Both the position numbers and the translations under genes were made by a program. Shown here piece after piece: positions 1-4,430 of a stretch of 6,493 bases of DNA (the stretch's first letter is position 1; each line of letters begins with the position of its first letter). This stretch comes from Thioalkalivibrio sp. (GTDB taxonomy: Bacteria > Pseudomonadota > Gammaproteobacteria > Ectothiorhodospirales > Ectothiorhodospiraceae), in NCBI GenBank assembly GCA_007136145.1, contig SLHN01000235.1, positions 1 to 6,493 of the forward strand, in the 5' to 3' direction. The notes below the pieces were generated by a model. That model did no database searches, was not told the origin of the DNA, and saw nothing but the letters and a program-made list of their open reading frames with translations.

Positions 1-464
1 CCTGTCTGGTCGATCACCTGCGGCTAATCGTGCCGCCCGATCATGTGCTTGCCAGGCGACCAATGATCACGCTACCTGACTTTCTCGACGAGCCGTTCGT
101 TTGCCGCGAGGAGGGATCGGGTACTCGCGAGGTGATCATGGAGTACATCATTCGTCAGGGTTACAGCCGTAACCGGCTGAATTTCTGCATGGAACTCGGC
201 AGCACGGAGGCCATCAAGGGGGCGGTGGCCGCGGGTCTCGGGATCTCCATGCTTTCGGAGTCCGTGATTGCCAAGGAGGTCGCGCTCGGTCAGTTGGTCG
301 CGATCCCTCTCGATCCCCCTCTGGAGCGGCCGATTTCCCTGGTTCACGCACGCCAGAAGTTCAGAGTGCCGACTCTGGAGGTCCTGCTTCGCTTCATTCG
401 CGAGTATTGCATTCAAGACAAGGCCTCGCGAGACCCGCTTGCATCCAACGGCAAGGAGACCTGA
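1..464 (+). CDS. LysR-family transcriptional regulator, C-terminal part (5' end outside window)
   Basis: About 153 residues are visible, read in frame from base 3 with no start needed because the gene enters from the left edge; the stop is TGA at 462-464. They correspond to the second half of the effector-binding domain of LysR-type regulators. Recognisable marks are the 'VPPDHVLARR' strand-turn, the 'REEGSGTRE' loop that lines the ligand pocket in this family, and the 'GSTEAIKGAVAAGLGIS' helix-turn followed by 'LVAIPL'. The DNA-binding helix-turn-helix would lie to the left, outside the window. Family proteins are about 300 residues, so roughly half is present. The effector cannot be told from this portion. 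The stop overlaps the next start (TGATG), so the regulator is co-transcribed with the genes behind it. Divergent arrangement with the target is the more usual LysR layout. The family call is firm; the specific regulator is unknown. Confidence 0.93.
   Translation, partial: CLVDHLRLIVPPDHVLARRPMITLPDFLDEPFVCREEGSGTREVIMEYIIRQGYSRNRLNFCMELGSTEAIKGAVAAGLGISMLSESVIAKEVALGQLVAIPLDPPLERPISLVHARQKFRVPTLEVLLRFIREYCIQDKASRDPLASNGKET
453..458 (+). promoter_or_regulatory. Shine-Dalgarno site for the amidotransferase-like gene
   Basis: AAGGAG lies inside the end of the LysR gene, five bases before the ATG at 464. It decides the start of the next gene: an in-frame ATG at 407 exists but would overlap the LysR gene by 58 bases and give an extension unlike the family's N-terminus, which begins at the first beta strand (KNYCVVQH). 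Confidence 0.8.
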
Positions 465-1207
465 TGAAGAACTATTGCGTGGTCCAGCACACCTATTCGG
501 AATTTCTGGGACTGATAGAATCGCAATTGGAGAAGCGCGATATCGGATTCTCCTATCATCGGCCTTTTGTGGGTCAGGACATGCCTGGTTCGGCGGCGCA
601 GTTCGATGGTCTCTGGCTGCTGGGAGGAGCATGGCCGCTTACGGACGAGGAACATAACCCCCACGTTCCGGATGAGCTGGCACTGATCGATGTCTTCCGG
701 CGTTCGCGGCGGCCGGTTATCGGGTTGGGTATGGGAGGACTGCTGGTTGCGCTGCAGGCAGGTGGTACCGCGTGTGCCGAACCCGCTTACCGGGCCGGGT
801 TCGTCACTGCGCGCAAGACTGCCGCAGGTAACGGCGATGCGCTGGCTGAAGCGTTGGACGGTCGTCGTGTACTGGTCCTGGTGCACGGCGGCGTGGACCT
901 GCCCGACGGGTTGGAGCCGACACTGGTCGACGATGAGGGACAGTGGCTGGCTGTGCGTCCCGATGCCCTGACCTACGGGTTGCTGTTCCGCCCGGAAATG
1001 AAACCGGGCATGCTGGAGGATATCATTATGGAGGCGCGACATAATCCGCCGCCCAACATTGGCGAGTTGCTGGGCGAGGCTCGTATGCAATGGCAGGACA
1101 TGCAGGAAGTTACTCACCAGGTGGTTGCGGCGCTCGTTACCGAACTGTCGTTGATGCAGGAGCGGCGCAAGATGCCGGTGTTCAGCCTGAAACTGGAGAC
1201 GGAATAG
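464..1207 (+). CDS. Class I glutamine amidotransferase-like protein, probable pseudoenzyme
   Basis: A 247-residue protein with the layout of a class I glutamine amidotransferase domain of the GMP-synthase-like type. It has an N-terminal beta strand (KNYCVVQH), the 'FDGLWLLGGAWP' oxyanion-strand region, the nucleophile elbow near residues 84-94, a 'VHGGVDLPDG' segment at about 140-149, and the catalytic His/Glu region 'YGLLFRPE' at 171-178. Active enzymes have G-[IV]-C-[LM]-G at the elbow and F-H-P-E at the end. Here the elbow reads G87-L88-G89-M90-G91, so the Cys is Gly, and the His is Arg176; only Glu178 remains. Glutamine hydrolysis by the usual Cys-His-Glu triad is therefore not expected. 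Residues from about 185 to 247 form an additional, largely helical, charged tail. The gene overlaps the LysR gene by one base and is followed after one base by the next reading frame. A regulatory or ligand-binding role is inferred only from its position. Fold assignment is confident; function is unknown. Confidence 0.85.
   Translation: MKNYCVVQHTYSEFLGLIESQLEKRDIGFSYHRPFVGQDMPGSAAQFDGLWLLGGAWPLTDEEHNPHVPDELALIDVFRRSRRPVIGLGMGGLLVALQAGGTACAEPAYRAGFVTARKTAAGNGDALAEALDGRRVLVLVHGGVDLPDGLEPTLVDDEGQWLAVRPDALTYGLLFRPEMKPGMLEDIIMEARHNPPPNIGELLGEARMQWQDMQEVTHQVVAALVTELSLMQERRKMPVFSLKLETE
1195..1204 (+). promoter_or_regulatory. Shine-Dalgarno region favouring a TTG start at 1209
   Basis: A purine-rich run, GGAGACGGAA, ends four bases before TTG 1209, with GGAG ten bases before it. 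The in-frame ATG codons at 1221 and 1227 have no comparable purine run at normal spacing, which is why the TTG is preferred. The evidence is modest, and the later ATGs remain possible. Confidence 0.45.
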
Positions 1208-1208
1208 C

Positions 1209-1613
1209 TTGATTGCACCGATGAACATGGCCCGCAGGAACAAGACTCGCGGAGCGAAGGGCGCTGGCACTGTCGGTCGTGTGAGTGAGATCGCGGGGCG
1301 GCTACCCGAGGAGCAACTGCGAACGCTTCTGCAGTTCGCCGAATTTCTGCTTGCCCAGGTCCCTGACCAGGAGGCAGCGGATGCTCCGCTCCCGGAACCG
1401 AAGCCGATTCCGCGGCCAGCGCAGGAATCGGTGATCAAGGCCATGCGGCGTCTCTCGGAGACGTACTTCATGCTTGAGCGAGGGCCACTGCTCAACGAGA
1501 CGTCGGCACTGATGGCGCAGCATGTGATGCAGGGGCGTCCGGCAACGGATGTGATCGACGAGCTCGAAGCGGTGTTTCGGGCCCAGTACGAGAAGGCGCG
1601 TTCCTCGCCATGA
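1209..1613 (+). CDS. Conserved-looking hypothetical protein, 134 aa, unknown function
   Basis: I do not recognise a characterised family with confidence. From the TTG start the protein is 134 residues; ATG starts at 1221 or 1227 would shorten it by 4 or 6. Residues 8-24 are strongly basic (RRNKTRGAKG). Residues 25-51 form an amphipathic helical segment (LPEEQLRTLLQFAEFLLAQ), which resembles the short 'LP..q....l.FieFL' segment of DUF2281-type and some antitoxin-like proteins. Residues 52-72 are an acidic, proline-rich linker with alternating PEPKPIPRP. Residues 73-134 are a second helical domain containing 'ETYFMLERGPLLNETSALMAQHVMQG' and 'VIDELEAVF'. There is no signal peptide or membrane segment, so it is probably cytoplasmic. 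The last codons overlap the perM-like start by four bases (ATGA), and the gene begins one base after its upstream neighbour stops. It is therefore very likely a real, coupled gene. Codon use matches the neighbours. Confidence 0.75.
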   Translation: MIAPMNMARRNKTRGAKGAGTVGRVSEIAGRLPEEQLRTLLQFAEFLLAQVPDQEAADAPLPEPKPIPRPAQESVIKAMRRLSETYFMLERGPLLNETSALMAQHVMQGRPATDVIDELEAVFRAQYEKARSSP

Positions 1614-2743
1614 TCGAGGTTCTCCGGCGCTGGTATGAACGACACTTCACCGATCCGCAGGTCGTTATCCTCGCATTTCTGCTATTGATCGGGTTTCTGC
1701 TGGTGATCCTCGCCGGACGCATCCTGGCTCCGTTGCTTGCCAGCCTGATCATCGCGTATCTGCTCGAAGGCGCGGTGGCCAAGTTGACGTATCTCCGGAT
1801 GCCCAGGCTGATCGCCGTCCTTATCGTCATGGCCGGGTTCGTGGCTCTGGTGGCGGCGGCCATGTTCGGTCTGATTCCGCTGATGTCGCAGCAGGTAACC
1901 CAGCTGGTCAGAGAGCTTCCGGTGATGATTTCCCAGGGACAGGCCCTGTTGCTGCAGTTGCCGGAGCGTTATCCGCAGATCATCTCGGAGGAGCAGGTGT
2001 TCGAGATCATGGGGGCCATCCGTGCCGAGGCCACCCAGTTCGGGCAGCAGGTGGTAAAGGTTTCGCTGGCATCCGCGCAGCATCTGGTCACAGTGGTGAT
2101 TTACCTGATCGTCGTGCCCCTGATGGTCTTTTTCATGCTGAAGGATCGGGACGCGATCCTGAACTGGTTCATGAGCTTCATGCCGCGTGACCGGCGCTTG
2201 GCTGGACAGGTGTGGAACGAAGTGAACATCAAGATTGCCAGTTACGTGCGCGGCAAATTCATCGAAATCCTGCTGGTCTGGGCGGTTAGTTTCATCACCT
2301 TTCATTGGTTCGGTCTGCAGTACGCGGTCCTGTTGTCCTTCATGGTGGGTATCTCGGTGATCATCCCGTACATCGGTGCGGCGGTGGTCACCATCCCGGT
2401 TGCGCTCGTCGCCTATTTCCAGTTTGGCCTGTCGAGCGAATTCGCGTGGGTGCTGATCGCGTATGGCGTCATCCAGTTTCTCGATGGCAATGTGCTGGTT
2501 CCATTGCTGTTCTCCGAGGTTGTCAATCTGCACCCCGTCGCAATCATTGCCGCGGTATTCATTTTCGGTGGTATCTGGGGCCTGTGGGGAGTGTTCTTCG
2601 CAATCCCTCTGGCCACGCTGGTGCATGCGGTGCTGAAGTCATGGCCACGACATGACCTGACGGAGGAAACGGCGGACCCGGACAACCCAATGGACGCGGC
2701 CGGGGAACGACCGGACGGTTCGGCTGGTCCGACAAGAGCGTAA
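1610..2743 (+). CDS. perM: PerM / AI-2E family transporter-like membrane protein
   Basis: A 377-residue inner-membrane protein, close to the family's usual 350-370. Hydrophobic segments are at about 18-52 and 66-92. A soluble helical region follows (about 93-150) with 'QQVTQLVRELPVMISQGQALLLQLPERYPQ' character. Further membrane segments lie at about 158-178, 216-275 and 278-345. Family signatures are the short 'FFMLKDRD' motif after the third segment, 'YVRGK' near 213-217, 'PYIG' at 253-256, 'DGNVLVP' at 292-298, and the glycine-rich 'FIFGGIWGLWGVFFAIP' stretch. Members include E. coli PerM, AI-2 exporter TqsA and some Na+/H+ antiporters; substrate cannot be assigned from sequence, so the symbol denotes similarity only. 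The last 35 residues are a hydrophilic, Asp/Pro/Gly-rich tail. The start ATG overlaps the upstream stop (ATGA). The only ribosome-binding candidate, AAGG at 1593-1596, is 13 bases away, so translation probably relies on coupling. Confidence 0.92.
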   Translation: MIEVLRRWYERHFTDPQVVILAFLLLIGFLLVILAGRILAPLLASLIIAYLLEGAVAKLTYLRMPRLIAVLIVMAGFVALVAAAMFGLIPLMSQQVTQLVRELPVMISQGQALLLQLPERYPQIISEEQVFEIMGAIRAEATQFGQQVVKVSLASAQHLVTVVIYLIVVPLMVFFMLKDRDAILNWFMSFMPRDRRLAGQVWNEVNIKIASYVRGKFIEILLVWAVSFITFHWFGLQYAVLLSFMVGISVIIPYIGAAVVTIPVALVAYFQFGLSSEFAWVLIAYGVIQFLDGNVLVPLLFSEVVNLHPVAIIAAVFIFGGIWGLWGVFFAIPLATLVHAVLKSWPRHDLTEETADPDNPMDAAGERPDGSAGPTRA

Positions 2744-2750
2744 CCGTCCG
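2712..2750 (+). repeat. Perfect 9-base inverted repeat spanning the perM stop codon
   Basis: CGGACGGTT (2712-2720) is the exact reverse complement of AACCGTCCG (2742-2750), separated by 21 bases that hold a smaller TCGG/CCGA stem (2720-2723 with 2729-2732). The left arm's CGGAC can alternatively pair with GTCCG at 2727-2731, so two exclusive folds are possible in RNA. There is no T-run after the right arm, so it is not a standard intrinsic terminator. It may protect the upstream mRNA end, be a processing site, or be chance in GC-rich DNA. Confidence 0.5.
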
Positions 2751-2818
2751 CCGGAGGAGGAGTTCCGATCCCGGGTTCGGGAACCGCGGATTTGGTCGGT
2801 GGCCGAATTTCAAACCAA

Positions 2819-2825
2819 GAGAGGA
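2819..2825 (+). promoter_or_regulatory. Shine-Dalgarno site for rng
   Basis: GAGAGGA ends three bases before the ATG at 2829. It fixes the start at 2829. The upstream in-frame GTG at 2799 has no ribosome-binding sequence and would add ten residues absent from known RNase G proteins. Confidence 0.8.
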
Positions 2826-2828
2826 TGC

Positions 2829-4313
2829 ATGACCGGCACCGAACTGTTGATGAATATCACCCCGCAGGAGAGCCGGGTTGCCTTGGTCGAGAACGGGATA
2901 CTGACCGAACTCCATCTTGAACGCAGTCGCCGTCGCGGTCTGGTAGGCAGCATCTACAAGGGTACGGTATGCCGGGTATTGCCGGGCATGGATGCGGCCT
3001 TCGTCGATATCGGCCTTGATCGTACCGCGTTTCTGCATGCTTCGGATGTCGCGCCGGTGGAGCGCGAGGAGCTTTGCAACAATGGCGAGGCGCCGCGACG
3101 CAACGAATCGATCAGTCAGTTGCTGCGCGAGGGACAGGAGTTGTTGGTACAGGTGATCAAGGACCCGCTGGGAACCAAGGGTGCGCGCCTGACCACATAC
3201 GTTACCGTTCCGTCGCGACACCTCGTGCTGATGCCGAATCAGGCCAACATCGGGATCAGCACCCGCATCGAGGACGAGACGACCCGCAGCCGACTGCGTG
3301 AGAACATGGAGGCGCTTCGCGGTGAACTGGCGCCTGAGCACGGATTCATCGTGCGTACCGCGGCCGAGCTTGCCGACGCGAGCGCACTGCGCAACGACGT
3401 CCTTTTTCTCAAGAAACTCTGGGACACGCTCAGAGAGAATGCCGCCAATTCCTCGACGGGTCAGGAGATCCATGCCGACCTGCCGCTTGTGCTGCGCATC
3501 CTCAGGGATATGGTCGGGGTCGATCTTGAACGCATTCGAATCGACTCGCGTGAGACCTGGCAGCGTGTCTGCGAGTTCGCCGAGCGGTACATTCCGGAGC
3601 TGACCGATCGGATCGAGCATTACCCCGGGGAACGCCCGATCTTCGAACTGTTCAATGTCGAGGAGGAGATTCAGCGCGCGCTGGAGCGGAAGGTCGAACT
3701 GAAATCCGGCGGTTACCTGATCTTCGATCAGACCGAGGCAATGACCACCGTGGATATCAATACTGGTGGATTCGTCGGGCACCGTAATCTTGAAGAGACG
3801 ATTTTCAAGACCAATCTCGAGGCCGCGCAGGCGATCGGGCGGCAGCTGCGTTTGCGAAACCTCGGTGGCATCATCATCATCGACTTCATCGACATGCAGG
3901 ATGACGAGCACAAGCGTCAGGTGATCCGTGCACTGGACCGCGCCTTGGAGCGGGATCATGCCAAATGCCAGATCTGTGATGTCTCGCCGCTCGGGCTGGT
4001 GGAGATGACGCGCAAGCGGACCCGCGAGAGCCTCGAGCACCTGCTCTGCGAGCCTTGCCCCACCTGCGGCGGCCGCGGCTACCTGAAATCGGCGGAGACG
4101 GTTTGCTACGAATTGTTCCGCGAGATCCTGCGTGAGGCGCGCCAATATGATGCCCGGGAACTCCGTGTACTCGCTTCGCAGAATGTCATCGATCTGCTGC
4201 TTGATGAAGAGTCGTCGAGCCTCGCCGAGTTGCAGGAATTCGTTGGTGTGCCGATTCGGTTTCAGGTTGAAACGCTGTATCAGCAGGAGCAGTTCGACGT
4301 GGTCTTCGTTTGA
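2829..4313 (+). CDS. rng: Ribonuclease G (RNase E/G family endoribonuclease)
   Basis: A 494-residue protein, matching the 489-residue E. coli RNase G in length, start (M-T-x-E-L-L) and end (Q-E-Q-F-D-V-V). RNase G is a cytoplasmic, Mg2+-dependent, 5'-end-sensing endonuclease that trims the 5' end of 16S rRNA and initiates decay of some mRNAs. The order of elements is an N-terminal strand region; an S1 RNA-binding domain from about residue 37 ('VGSIYKG' at 39-45) to 'KDPLGTKGARLTT' at 111-123; the 5'-sensor/RNase H-like region; and the DNase I-like catalytic domain. The metal-binding aspartates are Asp309 in 'TVDINTG' and Asp352 in 'IDFIDM', 43 residues apart as in RNase E (303 and 346). The zinc-link CPTC is at Cys410 and Cys413. 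The RNase E C-terminal scaffold is absent, which separates G from E. An extra CQIC pair at Cys380/Cys383 is unlike E. coli RNase G. yhdP follows, as in E. coli, but the gene upstream is perM-like rather than maf. Confidence 0.98.
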   Translation: MTGTELLMNITPQESRVALVENGILTELHLERSRRRGLVGSIYKGTVCRVLPGMDAAFVDIGLDRTAFLHASDVAPVEREELCNNGEAPRRNESISQLLREGQELLVQVIKDPLGTKGARLTTYVTVPSRHLVLMPNQANIGISTRIEDETTRSRLRENMEALRGELAPEHGFIVRTAAELADASALRNDVLFLKKLWDTLRENAANSSTGQEIHADLPLVLRILRDMVGVDLERIRIDSRETWQRVCEFAERYIPELTDRIEHYPGERPIFELFNVEEEIQRALERKVELKSGGYLIFDQTEAMTTVDINTGGFVGHRNLEETIFKTNLEAAQAIGRQLRLRNLGGIIIIDFIDMQDDEHKRQVIRALDRALERDHAKCQICDVSPLGLVEMTRKRTRESLEHLLCEPCPTCGGRGYLKSAETVCYELFREILREARQYDARELRVLASQNVIDLLLDEESSSLAELQEFVGVPIRFQVETLYQQEQFDVVFV

Positions 4314-4407
4314 TCGGGTCTCCGTGCCGACCGGCATGCCTCGGCTCCCGTCAACGCGCTGGTATCGGTTTCATGTTTGCCACCCTCGTGCAAGGAAGTT
4401 CCCGTCG

Positions 4408-4423
4408 CGGCCTCGGAGGGCCG
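4408..4423 (+). promoter_or_regulatory. Stem-loop presenting the yhdP Shine-Dalgarno
   Basis: CGGCC (4408-4412) and GGCCG (4419-4423) form a perfect 5-base stem with a six-base loop TCGGAG. The yhdP ribosome-binding sequence GGAGGG (4415-4420) lies across the loop and the right arm, ten bases before the ATG at 4431. The pairing could moderate initiation, but GC-rich DNA often gives such short stems by chance. Confidence 0.35.
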
Positions 4424-4430
4424 GCGGCCG

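Noticed and set aside
407..463. Upstream ATG at 407 as start of the amidotransferase-like gene
   Set aside because: It would overlap the LysR gene by 58 bases and lacks a Shine-Dalgarno. The ATG at 464 has AAGGAG at good spacing and matches the fold's first strand.
413..1645. A 410-codon - strand open frame opposite the amidotransferase-like and hypothetical genes
   Set aside because: It covers two + strand genes with coupled junctions; its translation has no family features.
2712..2760. Intrinsic terminator after perM
   Set aside because: A stem exists, but it is followed by CCGGAGGAGGAG and not a T-run, and its loop is 21 bases.
2799..2828. GTG at 2799 as start of rng
   Set aside because: There is no ribosome site, and the ten extra residues do not occur in known RNase G. 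The ATG at 2829 has GAGAGGA directly upstream.
2559..4337. A 592-codon open frame on the - strand opposite rng
   Set aside because: It lies opposite a clear RNase G gene with full family motifs. The translation shows no recognisable domain, and long antisense frames are expected in GC-rich DNA with strong third-position bias.
4314..4430. Promoter or terminator between rng and yhdP
   Set aside because: Only a 4-base TGCC/GGCA stem with no T-run (4325-4336) is visible, and no paired -35/-10 boxes are convincing. yhdP may be read through from rng.
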